Source: Candidatus Anderseniibacteriota bacterium
GTDB lineage: Bacteria > Patescibacteria > Andersenbacteria > UBA10190
Assembly (NCBI GenBank): GCA_021414205.1
Contig: JAIOOW010000002.1
Span: 310,001 to 374,000 of the forward strand
Length of the DNA: 64,000 bases
Direction: 5' to 3'
In this document: positions 27,601-34,968 of the stretch, in pieces
Layout of the letters: each line of letters starts with the position of its first letter
Position numbering within the stretch: the first letter of the stretch is position 1
Program-made: the position numbers and the translations under genes
Notes under the pieces: model-generated
What the model was told of the DNA's origin: nothing
What the model saw: the letters and a program-made list of their open reading frames with translations, nothing else
Database searches by the model: none

Positions 27601-27763
27601 ATCCGGGATACGCAGTAACAATAAGCGCAATCGGCACTTTGATTTCCGGACTTGCTTCGCGAGGCAGATTAATCGCCGTATAAGTGCCGTAAATGCCCAG
27701 CGCAATAATAATAAGAAATGTAACCCGATATGAACGGATAAAATACGAAAGAATCTTGCTCAT
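24692..27763 (-). CDS. RND-family efflux pump (AcrB/HAE1-like)
   Basis: 1023 residues, typical for RND permeases, with two large extracytoplasmic loops and about twelve helices. Family marks include NLPREASPEIKVP near the N-terminus, the proton-relay Asp pair in LGLLVDDAIVIIDG and the Lys in SLTGIVVKNAILLVDRM. It uses proton flow to export drugs, lipids or other compounds. Three bases separate it from the upstream adaptor gene, so both are one operon. No outer-membrane channel is encoded here, which suits a cell without an outer membrane. Confidence 0.95.
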   Translation of the reverse strand: MSKILSYFIRSYRVTFLIIIALGIYGTYTAINLPREASPEIKVPIALIVTAYPGSSARDVEELITTPIEDDIKNLDGVSKITSSSQLGLSSITVEYNADQNQTEAVRKLREAVDAVTALPSESERPSVIELNFNDQSILTLGLSGITDTRILSLYAKQIADQIATIPQVSHADIIGERTEEIGIKVEPQVLKSYGVSIGQIAQAIRANNINAPFGSVTTGSFGYELRLVGKYQSISDVANIPIKIQSGAVVPLSQIATVAQELSDISSESRISVNGQKSTEAVSIAIRKKSGGNIIAIVDAVHAKIADMQKQQLLPADLKVSSFADNADEIRKSLRDVGDAGLETLAIVFCVLWLYLGWREALLASLAVPFTLFISFIFFGWNGTTLNSISLFALILALGLLVDDAIVIIDGIYSRKSDLPLADHAGYIVSEFFKPLTAGTLTTVSAFFPMLLVSGIIGQFLRTIPIVLTATLLSSLFVAVALLPAVAVRFFAVQKERKEERWFTKKFLILSAWYTRTIDSALQNRSFQNKFIVGLVVLMVVGLSLPFTGLLKTGLFPAADTDYVIGNVELAPGSTKDATAHVMQEVEDIVLQQDEIESAVFNVGSSTSADLGGGSSSESLGSFSLNLYKNRKHSSAEISDELRKSLQSVSDGKVTIAEISSGPPTSAPIEVHLKGAELDVLDEQSTAIMKVLSGISGTTNVDRDLKNSAGQFNLSLNRDALASYGLTATDIAQTMRTVVYGIEATNFLDSNGDKISVRLSAQKDTKNSIDELLQLPITTPSGATITLQQVVSPTLATSIDIIRHLDGKRTVSITADVANGANANQITKELQQKISEMNIPDGYVVTFGGEQQQTQETFTQLYASMGIAVVLILMIMVVEFNSYRQPFIMFLSIPLALIGVLFGLVILRGELNFAAFIGLVSLTGIVVKNAILLVDRMNSAREEGKSIREAVRDSAASRLRPILLTTTTTGLGIIPLVWVDAFFRDLALTILTGLVFSTILTLGLIPILYYRQAIKIEARLQK

Positions 27764-27766
27764 AAC

Positions 27767-29137
27767 CTAAGAATTACTCTCAACACTTACATGATCGCCA
27801 TCACGAAGCGTTCGATTACCTGAAGTTATAACTACGGCCGAGGCAGGAAGATCCACGCTACCTTCAACATAATTATTATAATAATGAATAGGCGTGAACG
27901 CGCGCTCTCTTACTACTCCGTCTTGCACCGTAAGAACCACAGCTCCGCTTTGGCGAACATTGACTGCATTCAGAGGAATAAATACCGTGCCAACCTGTTG
28001 TACACTCATTGGTAATTTTACCGTTACTGTACTATGCGCTTGAACTGCTCCCACAAGCGTAATATTCACTTGCCACAATGCCGTATCGGACCCAGCACTG
28101 GATGAAAGTGCCGAGATTGTCCCAACCTGCTTTTCCCCATCAACAATCACATCAAGCAATTGCCCGACATACAAGTCCTTACGAGCTCCAGCTGGAACAA
28201 ATACGGTAGCAGTAGCATTATTGCCACCGAATACTTCTCCAACTATATCACCCGGATGAACGAAATCTCCCACCTGGACACTCAACCGAGAAACCTCTCC
28301 TGCAAGAGGGGCAGTTACGCGCATTAGCTTCACTTGTTCGGCCGCCGATCGAAGCTGTGCCTCAAGACCGGCTTTCTGACTAGCCAAACTTGCAAGTGTC
28401 TGATTTTTTGCAATCGTTGCACCAGCTAAATTTTGCTGCGCCTGCTTTACACCGTCTACTGTTTGTCGATTCGCAAGACGCTCTGCTAGCAACGCTTGGG
28501 TTGCGGCAAGTTTTGCAGCATCAACACCCACGTTTGCAGATCGAATAAGAAAATCATCCCCAGCATCAAGGGCCTTATCTCGAGCAACCTCTGCTTGGTT
28601 AATGCCATTCGTCGCAATATCCCTATTCTTTGATTGAATTGCGGCTGTAATAGTTGAGCCAGCTTTTGCTGCATTCAACGAATTCGTAGCAAGAGTAATA
28701 GAACTATTTAAGGACGCCTCTGTTTGCGCCTGAATATCATTAAATAAGCCAAGTAATATTGATGCATTTTCTTCTTGTACGCGCGCAGGATTCGCCTCTA
28801 CTCCTCCGTCGATATCAACAACAATTGCTCCCGCACGAACATGCGAGCCAAGCTCTCCATAAATTGCTGTCACCCTACCCCCTAATCGCGCAATAAGCGG
28901 AGCACTATTTGCTAACTGTACGCTCGTAACAGTATCGATCGTTGCAGCTTTTGAAAGCGCATCCAAAGTTTGAGCTTGAACCTTTGGTTCTGGGGAAGCA
29001 ACTACTTGAGTAGGAGCTGTTTTTCCTCCACGCAAAGCAATTAAAACAATCAATATAATAGCAATAACAATCAGTGCTATATACGTAATGCCTTTATACG
29101 GCCATTTTTTCCATGTATTTGAGAGATAATTGAACAT
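27767..29137 (-). CDS. RND adaptor subunit (HlyD/AcrA-type membrane fusion protein)
   Basis: 456 residues. An N-terminal membrane helix (about 18-35) is followed by a lipoyl-like half motif (GGRVTAIYGELGSHVRAGAIVVDID), a long Ala/Gln-rich coiled coil (about 115-255), the second lipoyl half (MRVTAPLAGEVSRLSVQVGDFVHPGDIVGEV) and beta-barrel and membrane-proximal parts. It would link the pump to the cell envelope. It lies directly upstream of the pump gene with a three-base gap. Confidence 0.92.
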   Translation of the reverse strand: MFNYLSNTWKKWPYKGITYIALIVIAIILIVLIALRGGKTAPTQVVASPEPKVQAQTLDALSKAATIDTVTSVQLANSAPLIARLGGRVTAIYGELGSHVRAGAIVVDIDGGVEANPARVQEENASILLGLFNDIQAQTEASLNSSITLATNSLNAAKAGSTITAAIQSKNRDIATNGINQAEVARDKALDAGDDFLIRSANVGVDAAKLAATQALLAERLANRQTVDGVKQAQQNLAGATIAKNQTLASLASQKAGLEAQLRSAAEQVKLMRVTAPLAGEVSRLSVQVGDFVHPGDIVGEVFGGNNATATVFVPAGARKDLYVGQLLDVIVDGEKQVGTISALSSSAGSDTALWQVNITLVGAVQAHSTVTVKLPMSVQQVGTVFIPLNAVNVRQSGAVVLTVQDGVVRERAFTPIHYYNNYVEGSVDLPASAVVITSGNRTLRDGDHVSVESNS

Positions 29138-29187
29138 AACGTATTACTATAATACGAATATTACACTTTGTCCAATTATGACTAGCC

Positions 29188-29469
29188 TTATCGCTTCGAT
29201 ACAAGACGCTTTGCTTCAAGCCCAATAACAATCGCAATAAGCAAGCTAATTCCTCCCGTTATTAATGCCGGGTACGTAAACCCCTGCACATGCGCCAATG
29301 CAAAAAATATGCTGAAAATTCCTCCAATAATCCCAAGCAACCCAAGAACTCCACTTGCAATCATTAATGCGACTCCGATAGCAATGTCGCGCGCCCGATC
29401 CACCATTTTTCGCTGCGCGACAAGCTTGGAGGCAACTAGAGCCAATACCATTTTTCTAAGAACGGTCAT
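29188..29469 (-). CDS. Phage holin-X/YqjE-like small membrane protein
   Basis: 93 residues with two hydrophobic helices (about 30-55 and 63-85) and an amphipathic N-terminus (VASKLVAQRKMVDRARDI). It matches the holin-superfamily III/Holin-X type that in enterobacteria is YqjE, beside the DUF883 protein YqjD. The same pairing holds here: the DUF883 gene ends one base before this start. Likely role: ribosome or envelope association under stress (inference from YqjD). Confidence 0.7.
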   Translation of the reverse strand: MTVLRKMVLALVASKLVAQRKMVDRARDIAIGVALMIASGVLGLLGIIGGIFSIFFALAHVQGFTYPALITGGISLLIAIVIGLEAKRLVSKR

Positions 29470-29763
29470 TTATTTTTTTGAAGTAATCTGAGAAAGCAAT
29501 GCGCCGAGCACAAGCCCTACAATAGAAACTCCGGCAACCACCGCCCATGGATTTTCGTGAACGTATTCATCCGCAACCTTCACCTGCTTTTTTGCCTCCT
29601 TTGCTGTATCGGCAACAGCTGCATGGACCTCTTTCATGGCGCCATCTTTATATTCCTCTAGTCGCTCCGTAGACATTTCGGTTAATTCAGCGATTTGGCT
29701 TCCCAATTCCTGAAACTCTTTCGTAATACTCTCTAGTTTTTTTGTGATTTGATCGTTTGTCAT
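29470..29763 (-). CDS. DUF883 (YqjD/ElaB) family protein
   Basis: 97 residues: a long charged helix (KKLESITKEFQELGSQIAELTEMS ... DTAKEAKKQVKVADEYV) then HENPWAVVAGVSIVGLVLGALLSQ, the C-terminal membrane helix with the HENPW(A/V) motif of DUF883. In E. coli these proteins tether ribosomes to the membrane in stationary phase. It directly abuts the YqjE-like gene. Confidence 0.88.
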   Translation of the reverse strand: MTNDQITKKLESITKEFQELGSQIAELTEMSTERLEEYKDGAMKEVHAAVADTAKEAKKQVKVADEYVHENPWAVVAGVSIVGLVLGALLSQITSKK

Positions 29764-29837
29764 AGGTAATATGGTTATGTTCTTAATTTGTTCTCAACCA
29801 TCTACTATACGGCGCGCATCTCACAATAGCAATAGTA

Positions 29838-30086
29838 TTATCTTCTGATAAATTTCAATACTGCCAGCAGCACGCATGCACCCAACAATGACACCAAAAA
29901 GCCATAAATACTAAACCCAGTAGAAGTGTCCCCACCAATCAATCCCATAATCCATCCGCCGATCACCGCCCCTACGATACCGACGACGATATTCAATATA
30001 ATACCCTGTTGGCCATCCGTCCCCATAATAAGGGACGCGACCCATCCAACTATTCCTCCGAAGATGATTGTGAAAATAATTCCCAT
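29838..30086 (-). CDS. GlsB/YeaQ/YmgE-family membrane protein
   Basis: 82 residues, almost wholly hydrophobic and Gly-rich: FGGIVGWVASLIMGTDGQQGIILNIVVGIVGAVIGGWIMGLIGG. This is the transglycosylase-associated/GlsB stress protein pattern with GW(I/V)A and GADxxGxxxNIxVGxxGAxxGG. Three helices. Exact function unknown. Confidence 0.9.
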   Translation of the reverse strand: MGIIFTIIFGGIVGWVASLIMGTDGQQGIILNIVVGIVGAVIGGWIMGLIGGDTSTGFSIYGFLVSLLGACVLLAVLKFIRR

Positions 30087-30113
30087 AGCGTTATAGAGTT
30101 ATTAAAAATAAAT

Positions 30114-30470
30114 TTATTCTTCTTCGTTCATTTTCTCCGCAGCCTCAGGAGTTGATACAGTCTTTCCCATAAACAACAGCTTCACAATCCCCCAAGCAAC
30201 AAGCCCATATACCAGCATTGCCAGAATTGTCGTCCATTCAAAGATGCTTCCAGCAATCTTCGTTATATGGAACACGCTTAAAAACGGTGCCGTAAATACA
30301 TATGTCACCCCATAAATAAAGCTGGTAAACCCTGCTCCTGGGTTTGCGCCCGTAAGCTTAAGCAAAAACCTAAACATCAACAATATTTCAAGCAATCCTA
30401 AAATGTACCACACGATTTGCGTGCCTCTATAAAGAGGTTTTGTACTATTAGAAGTATATGATGAGTCCAT
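30114..30470 (-). CDS. YggT-like membrane protein
   Basis: 118 residues with three helices and the YggT-type features VWYILGLLEILLMFRFLLKLTGANPGAGFTSFIYGVT and FTAPFLSVFH. YggT proteins are linked to osmotic or potassium homeostasis and to cell division membranes, without a firm role. It heads the envelope-stress gene group 30470-29188 on the minus strand. The C-terminal tail is acidic (EAAEKMNEEE). Confidence 0.85.
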   Translation of the reverse strand: MDSSYTSNSTKPLYRGTQIVWYILGLLEILLMFRFLLKLTGANPGAGFTSFIYGVTYVFTAPFLSVFHITKIAGSIFEWTTILAMLVYGLVAWGIVKLLFMGKTVSTPEAAEKMNEEE

Positions 30471-30541
30471 ATGATTTGGTTGTAAAAAGCTAAATTAGCC
30501 TATCTACGTAAACCCTACTCTTGTTGCTGGCAATCTCCTAA

Positions 30542-30934
30542 TTACTCACTTGTCTTTCCATCAAAATGCTCCGTATCCAATTCAGCCTCAGCCTTAGTTG
30601 CATGAACAACGCCATCTTTATGATGAGGCGGCATATACAACGTATATAACTTCATCGACCCCTTATCAGAATTTATAATATTATGCTTTACTCCAGCAGG
30701 AACAATAATAACGCTGCCGTCTGTAAGATCGTGAGATATGTCGTTGAGCACTGCAACGCCTGAGCCTTTCTCTACGCGTAAAAATTGATCTACATCATGA
30801 ACCTCTTCCCCTATATCTTCTCCGGGCAATAACGACATCAATACCAGCTGGCTATTCGTATCCGTATACAGCACTTTTCTAAAATTATCGTTTTCAAGCG
30901 AAACTTTCTCTATATTTGTAACATATCCGTTCAT
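30542..30934 (-). CDS. Cupin-domain protein
   Basis: 130 residues of a single cupin. The first motif reads LPGEDIGEEVHDVDQFLRVEKGSG and the second DGSVIIVPAGVKHNIINSD, giving His, Asp/Gln and His as possible metal ligands. Cupins of this sort bind small ligands or act as simple oxygenases or isomerases. The ATG is six bases behind a TACAGT box preceded by TGG, so it is probably leaderless. Confidence 0.88.
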   Translation of the reverse strand: MNGYVTNIEKVSLENDNFRKVLYTDTNSQLVLMSLLPGEDIGEEVHDVDQFLRVEKGSGVAVLNDISHDLTDGSVIIVPAGVKHNIINSDKGSMKLYTLYMPPHHKDGVVHATKAEAELDTEHFDGKTSE

Positions 30935-30940
30935 ATGAAT

Positions 30941-30946
30941 ACTGTA
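30941..30946 (-). promoter_or_regulatory. Extended -10 box of the cupin gene
   Basis: On the minus strand TGG-TACAGT lies six bases before the ATG at 30934, the same spacing as pyk and eno. Confidence 0.5.
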
Positions 30947-30973
30947 CCAATAATAAAAGGTGAGCGACAGTCT

Positions 30974-31504
30974 TTATTTTTCCTTTATCTTTGTACTAAT
31001 GTAGAGATGCGTAATAAGAACTCCAACAACAATCCCTGAGACAAGAAAAGCAAGCTCGCGCCTCATGAGCACTTGGTGATCGATTCGTTCGCGTGCTTGC
31101 ACTAAGAATCCCGTTTCTTGTTGCATGCCGCTAGCATCAGTAAAGTGCAGATCTATATCAAAATAATTTTCTCGAGAAAACGCATATGAAAAATCCAGCA
31201 CTCCGTTTACATCCGTCGTTGCCTGGGCGCTATATATAATTGTATCTTTCGACTCATCCCCTAAAAACGTATCCGTCACAGTAACTTCTACAGGAAGATT
31301 ACTTAATGGCGCATCGGTCTTACTATTCGTAAATACAAACGGTAAATGAACTTGCTCGCCGACAAACGGGGATAATGGCGTTTGATTCAAAAATATTATC
31401 GTGTCTCCGACAACCTTTTCTACTCCACCATGGGCAAATGCGCTAATAGGTCCGGCAAAAATACCGGCGCATACCAGAGCAATAAAAAGATTGCGCCTAT
31501 TCAC
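30974..31504 (-). CDS. Secreted/membrane-anchored beta protein, unknown family
   Basis: 176 residues. A signal peptide (NRRNLFIALVCAGIFAGPISAFA) ends before HGGVEKVVGD. An Ig-like beta domain follows (PFVGEQVHLPFVFTNSKTDAPLSNLPVEVTVTDT, VNGVLDFSYAF), and a C-terminal helix (AFLVSGIVVGVLITHLYI) anchors it. The mature N-terminal His-Gly-Gly could be a metal site, as in some copper-handling proteins, but this is inference. It starts three bases after the upstream 50-residue gene. Confidence 0.65.
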   Translation of the reverse strand: MNRRNLFIALVCAGIFAGPISAFAHGGVEKVVGDTIIFLNQTPLSPFVGEQVHLPFVFTNSKTDAPLSNLPVEVTVTDTFLGDESKDTIIYSAQATTDVNGVLDFSYAFSRENYFDIDLHFTDASGMQQETGFLVQARERIDHQVLMRRELAFLVSGIVVGVLITHLYISTKIKEK

Positions 31505-31507
31505 GAT

Positions 31508-31663
31508 TTATTTTACGAAATGGCTTATTGCAACACCGATGAAGTATGGCCATACAATAATAGCCAGCACGCCTTTCCAAAAGGATAGGTGTAAGAAGCC
31601 GATTGTAAACAACCAGCCAATAAACCATAACCCGCCCGATGTTGCATGATGATGAGCTTTCAT
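31508..31663 (-). CDS. Small two-helix membrane protein
   Basis: 51 residues: a His-rich N-terminus (MKAHHHATSGG), then LWFIGWLFTIGFLHLSFWKGVLAIIVWPYFIGVAI. I chose the ATG at 31663 because the longer frame from 31777 would cross the divergent gene at 31731. Proteins with the GLWFxGWLFTIGF pattern are common in CPR genomes. It probably forms an operon with the gene at 30974. Confidence 0.7.
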   Translation of the reverse strand: MKAHHHATSGGLWFIGWLFTIGFLHLSFWKGVLAIIVWPYFIGVAISHFVK

Positions 31664-31730
31664 ACTCTCGAGTGTATCCCATTTCCAAATACCTGCCAAT
31701 ATAATCAATAAATATTGGTATACTAGGAAC

Positions 31731-31952
31731 ATGCACAAACTTCCCGCAGATTTCAAACAGGCAATCGCATCCGACAAAGCAGTTCAGGCGTTGTGGAACG
31801 ACATCACTCCGCTTGCCCGCAATGAATGGATTTGCTGGGTAACCTCCGGTAAGAAAGCAGAAACGCGAGGTATTCGCATTAAAAAAGGTCTTTCAAAAAT
31901 GAGGGGCGGTATGCGCCGACCCTGCTGCTGGGTCGGATGCCCGCATCGATAA
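31731..31952 (+). CDS. YdeI/OmpD-associated family protein
   Basis: 73 residues: LPADFKQAIASDKAVQALWNDITPLARNEWICWVTSGKKAETRGIRIKKGLSKM matches the C-terminal module of YdeI (bacteriocin-protection, OmpD-associated). The end differs, with two Cys (RRPCCWVGC). The ATG lies six bases after TATACT preceded by TGG, an extended -10, so it is probably leaderless. Confidence 0.8.
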   Translation: MHKLPADFKQAIASDKAVQALWNDITPLARNEWICWVTSGKKAETRGIRIKKGLSKMRGGMRRPCCWVGCPHR

Positions 31953-31954
31953 TC

Positions 31955-32224
31955 TTAAAAGAGCAAAATCGTAACGAGTGCTCCAAGGAGCAGCGTAGAT
32001 GCGATCACGTTTAATACCGACGATATCGTTATTGAAACCAATCCTCGATGGAGTGCGTATACAAGCCACACGATACTATTTATCCAGATAATCACGGACG
32101 TAATCATGGAAACTCCCGCAACCTGTCCTGTTGTAATGACTTGCAGTGCCTGCGGGAACATCGAGATGCCCGATAATATCCCATTCGCAAATGCTAGTCG
32201 ATCGATAAGGTGTGTATGTAACAT
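31955..32224 (-). CDS. SemiSWEET-type sugar transporter
   Basis: 89 residues with three helices forming one PQ-loop/MtN3 repeat: LAFANGILSGISMFPQALQVITTGQVAGVSMIT, VIIWINSIVWLVYALHRGL, then a third helix. Proline in the first helix (FPQ) and Asn in the second are typical. It dimerises to carry sugars passively. I chose the ATG at 32224, behind GAGGGGAAG; an ATG at 32251 is possible. It converges with the YdeI-like gene, two bases apart. Confidence 0.85.
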   Translation of the reverse strand: MLHTHLIDRLAFANGILSGISMFPQALQVITTGQVAGVSMITSVIIWINSIVWLVYALHRGLVSITISSVLNVIASTLLLGALVTILLF

Positions 32225-32251
32225 CGGATTTCTCTTCCCCTCTTTTCTCAT

Positions 32252-32529
32252 GCCATTATTCTATCATCAAAAAATCCCGAGTGCACTAAAATTTCCCATA
32301 ACAAAATCAGATACGAATGAACGATGCTTTTCTGCCTACAACAATTTGCTATATCAATTCCACTTATACAAGTGTCATGCAAATTTGACACTATAAAACA
32401 AAAAAAGCTTGGTCAAAGAAGAAAATAATTGAATGCTTGTACATAAGGAGGTGTGCATCCTTCAAAATAAAAATTGAAATAAACGTGAATACCTCTATGC
32501 CTCTTATTTAATACATAACACATTACAAT
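32252..32529. other. Intergenic stretch of 278 bases
   Basis: AT-rich region between divergent genes. It contains AAGGAGGTGTGC followed by a possible eight-codon frame (about 32445-32480) that ends well before the next gene, and no convincing terminator. No gene of useful length is seen. Confidence 0.5.
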
Positions 32530-32787
32530 ATGAGCAAACGTACAAATTCACATTTCAAAAAAACAACATCCCAAATAATGCTCCTCCTAAATCATAACGA
32601 GTTATCCTTCCGCGAACTCGTATGGAACCTTCGCCAAGATGAGAAAGAAATTTCGCGAGATGTAAAAAAACTTGTTGCAGATGGCGTCATCGCACGGAAG
32701 TTTCACCATAACGACGTCATGTACACAAGAGTTCACGAAACTCCGATCGTGCACATTCTCCATACGTTAGAACAACGACTCAGGTAA
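32530..32787 (+). CDS. Small winged-helix protein
   Basis: 85 residues, basic at both ends, with the winged-helix shape: SQIMLLLNHNELSFRELVWNLRQDEKEISRDVKKLVADGVIARKFHHNDVMYTRV. The recognition-helix candidate is EISRDVKKLVADG. It is probably a DNA-binding regulator of an ArsR or replication-type winged helix, without a ligand domain. There is no Shine-Dalgarno. Confidence 0.6.
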   Translation: MSKRTNSHFKKTTSQIMLLLNHNELSFRELVWNLRQDEKEISRDVKKLVADGVIARKFHHNDVMYTRVHETPIVHILHTLEQRLR

Positions 32788-32817
32788 TTCATTTAATTCA
32801 TAACTACATTCCACTCT

Positions 32818-32964
32818 ATGACTATAGGAATCTCAACAATAAGCCCGCTCGCATCACTTATATTCGGAATATTGATTTTACTATTCCCTCAGTTCTTAAA
32901 TTATTTCGTCGCAATCTATCTGATCATCATTGGATTAGTAGGACTGGGAATATTCGGTGTATAA
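32818..32964 (+). CDS. DUF3096 small membrane protein
   Basis: 48 residues: MTIGISTISPLASLIFG, ILLFPQFLNYFVAIYLIIIGLVGL, matching DUF3096 (two helices with a PxFLNYxVAxYLIxxGxxGL stretch). It lies 30 bases after the winged-helix gene. Function unknown. Confidence 0.82.
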   Translation: MTIGISTISPLASLIFGILILLFPQFLNYFVAIYLIIIGLVGLGIFGV

Positions 32965-32977
32965 CCCTTGCTCACCC

Positions 32978-33214
32978 CTATTTGCTAAACAGGTTTGATA
33001 TTTTTAACTTCGCAACTCCAAACAGGTAAACTATTTCAAGAACTCCGAGCGTGTTTACAACCATAAATATCACAAACCACCACTGCTGGCCTTTTCGCGC
33101 AGAATGCCACAGAGCAAGGCCTTTCCAAAAAATACTCCAAAATACTGCTACTACAGCAAGGCTGCCAAACAGTGCGGGCAACCCTGACCCTAACCCAAGA
33201 GAAGAAACGTCAAT
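32978..33214 (-). CDS. DUF5652 family membrane protein
   Basis: 78 residues from the ATG at 33214 (an ATG at 33232 is also possible). VFWSIFWKGLALWHSARKGQQWWFVIFMVVNTLGVLEIVYLF is the DUF5652 motif (WK-x2-ALW-x2-A ... WWFxxxxxxNTxGxLEIxYLF). Two helices, CPR-typical, role unknown. Confidence 0.88.
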   Translation of the reverse strand: MDVSSLGLGSGLPALFGSLAVVAVFWSIFWKGLALWHSARKGQQWWFVIFMVVNTLGVLEIVYLFGVAKLKISNLFSK

Positions 33215-33245
33215 CATACGTGTAACATACATCCCAATGACGATT

Positions 33246-33274
33246 TCGACTATGGGTATAGTGCGTGATAAGAT
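33246..33274 (+). promoter_or_regulatory. Candidate leaderless promoter of the DHFR-family gene at 33281
   Basis: TCGACT (33246-33251) and TAAGAT (33269-33274) are 17 bases apart, with the ATG six bases after the -10 box. Confidence 0.45.
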
Positions 33275-33280
33275 ACCACT

Positions 33281-33883
33281 ATGAGAAAGATAGTTGTCTT
33301 TATGATGATCAGCCTGGACGGAGTCATGCAGGCTCCGGGCGCGCCAGACGAGGATATCTCAGGAAACTTTCAGTATGGCGGCTGGACGGCACCATATTCC
33401 GATGAATCATTCGGCGACATACTCAAGCAAGAATTAAGCGTGTCGTTTGATTTGTTGCTCGGGAAAAAAACGTATGAGATATTCGCTGCATATTGGCCTA
33501 AGCAAACAGGCTTCATAGCTGACCCATTCAATGCAGCAAAAAAATACGTTGTATCAGATGAACCAATGGAACTCACCTGGGAAAAATCAATCCTTATTCA
33601 TGATGATGTGATTGCAAATATACAAGCATTAAAACAAGAGGATGGTCCTACATTTCACGTGTGGGGAAGCAGCGTACTCAACCAAACCCTTTTACAGAAC
33701 GACCTAGTTGACGAACTACGACTACGTATATACCCCGTTACAATCGGAAGCGGAAAGCGTTTCTTTGGAGAAGGAACAATCCCTGCCGCGTTTGAATTGA
33801 TCAACTCCCAAGCGTTACCGAGTGGCGTCATCCTCGCCAACTATAAACGAGCTGGCGAACTTACAACGGGTTCAGTTATTTAA
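33281..33883 (+). CDS. DHFR/RibD C-terminal family reductase
   Basis: 200 residues. MRKIVVFMMISLDGVMQAPG, FDLLLGKKTYEIFAAYWP, KKYVVSD and FHVWGSSVLNQTLLQNDLVDELRLRIYPVTIGSGKRFF fit the dihydrofolate reductase/RibD C-terminal superfamily that binds NADPH. Single-domain forms like this are usually of unknown substrate. A related gene lies at 38187. Confidence 0.9.
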   Translation: MRKIVVFMMISLDGVMQAPGAPDEDISGNFQYGGWTAPYSDESFGDILKQELSVSFDLLLGKKTYEIFAAYWPKQTGFIADPFNAAKKYVVSDEPMELTWEKSILIHDDVIANIQALKQEDGPTFHVWGSSVLNQTLLQNDLVDELRLRIYPVTIGSGKRFFGEGTIPAAFELINSQALPSGVILANYKRAGELTTGSVI

Positions 33884-33889
33884 ATGCAA

Positions 33890-34342
33890 TTACGCGAAGA
33901 AGCTTGCAAGTAGCGCAATAAGGAGAATACTTACCAAATTCGAAAGACTATCTGAAAAGAATTTCTTCCATGCGATTTTCGGATCGCAATTGCTCCACAA
34001 AATCCCCTGGCCAATAATTGGCACCATAAATGCCAGCCAATTAAATACTACGAAGCTAATCGCCATGGATACTGGCACGCGATTTTGAATGCTCAAGGAA
34101 ACCACAAATACTACCGCAAACGAAGTTAAAAGCGATAATCCAATTTGCCCTGCATACATCTTCGGCATCATAGGCTTTGCCTCGATCATTTTCTTTTTCT
34201 TTTCCTCTTCGGAAAGCTTGTCGAATCCAAGATACTGCATGTGGATTTTCCCCATTGGAGTTGCATTGGAATACCACAACGTGCCAACTACGGCATACAC
34301 TACTGCACCAACAAGCGAAAGAATAAGTAAAGTAATAATCAT
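33890..34342 (-). CDS. DUF1761 membrane protein
   Basis: 150 residues with four helices. The motifs GTLWYSNATPMGKIHMQYLGFD and AISFVVFNWLAFMVPIIGQGILWSN fit DUF1761. No function is known. It converges with the DHFR-family gene, six bases apart. Confidence 0.8.
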   Translation of the reverse strand: MIITLLILSLVGAVVYAVVGTLWYSNATPMGKIHMQYLGFDKLSEEEKKKKMIEAKPMMPKMYAGQIGLSLLTSFAVVFVVSLSIQNRVPVSMAISFVVFNWLAFMVPIIGQGILWSNCDPKIAWKKFFSDSLSNLVSILLIALLASFFA

Positions 34343-34396
34343 AAATAACAGTTATATATAATATTTTTACTATACACCGAATGCCCTTTGCGGCTA

Positions 34397-34431
34397 TATA
34401 AAAACCCCACAAGCAGTGCGCGCCTATGGGG
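34397..34431 (-). terminator. Terminator after the gene at 34467
   Basis: On the minus strand a CCCCA/TGGGG stem encloses a 17-base loop and is followed by GTTTTTATA. Confidence 0.55.
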
Positions 34432-34466
34432 CAGAATAAATACCAATGCGTTTACGAAGCAAGGCC

Positions 34467-34793
34467 CTATCCAAACAGGACGTGGGTGTAGTGCGGCGGA
34501 AAATCATGCGGCAAGTGAAGAGATTGTCGCAGCGGCTGATACAGACTATCCCATACCATCCTGCCACACACACTATCGAACGTTTCATAGCCAGCGCACT
34601 CAGTCATAGGTTTTGTCTTGAAATAGAAACGGTCGTAAATGCGATCCATAATTTCTTTATTTGCGGCGACAAACCGTTCCGCAGTCAGCCAGTCAAGCAT
34701 TGCTCGATCGTGATGAGAAGACGAAACACATTCATAGAGAACTTGCGCAAGCTTTCTGATGCAAAATTCACGCACTTCTTCATAGGATCGCAT
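34467..34793 (-). CDS. Hypothetical protein with strong Shine-Dalgarno
   Basis: 108 residues, mostly helical and charged, with RSYEEVREFCIRKLAQVLYECVSSSHHDRAMLDWLTAERFVAANKEIMDRIYDRFYFKTK. Family not recognised. The ATG at 34793 has AAGGAG seven bases upstream, which decides the start over 34841. It has its own terminator. Confidence 0.6.
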   Translation of the reverse strand: MRSYEEVREFCIRKLAQVLYECVSSSHHDRAMLDWLTAERFVAANKEIMDRIYDRFYFKTKPMTECAGYETFDSVCGRMVWDSLYQPLRQSLHLPHDFPPHYTHVLFG

Positions 34794-34968
34794 GCCACAC
34801 TCCTTCGCTTTGAGAAAAGGGCTCCAGTAAATACCTCTCATATTGTTCTATCCAAGAATGAAAATGTCAACCAGTAGCTAAAGCTACGCACCACTTGACG
34901 CAAAAGGATATATGGGATATATTGCAACCCTGTACATTTCACCCCTCTATACGTTCGGAGAACAAAAG

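Noticed and set aside
32445..32480. Leader peptide of eight codons before the winged-helix gene
   Set aside because: It has a GTG start inside the AAGGAG-like sequence and no conserved codon pattern; coincidence is more likely.
34446..34877. Plus-strand frame of 143 codons
   Set aside because: It is antisense to the gene at 34467, whose start has AAGGAG and which has a terminator; the plus-strand protein has no recognisable features.
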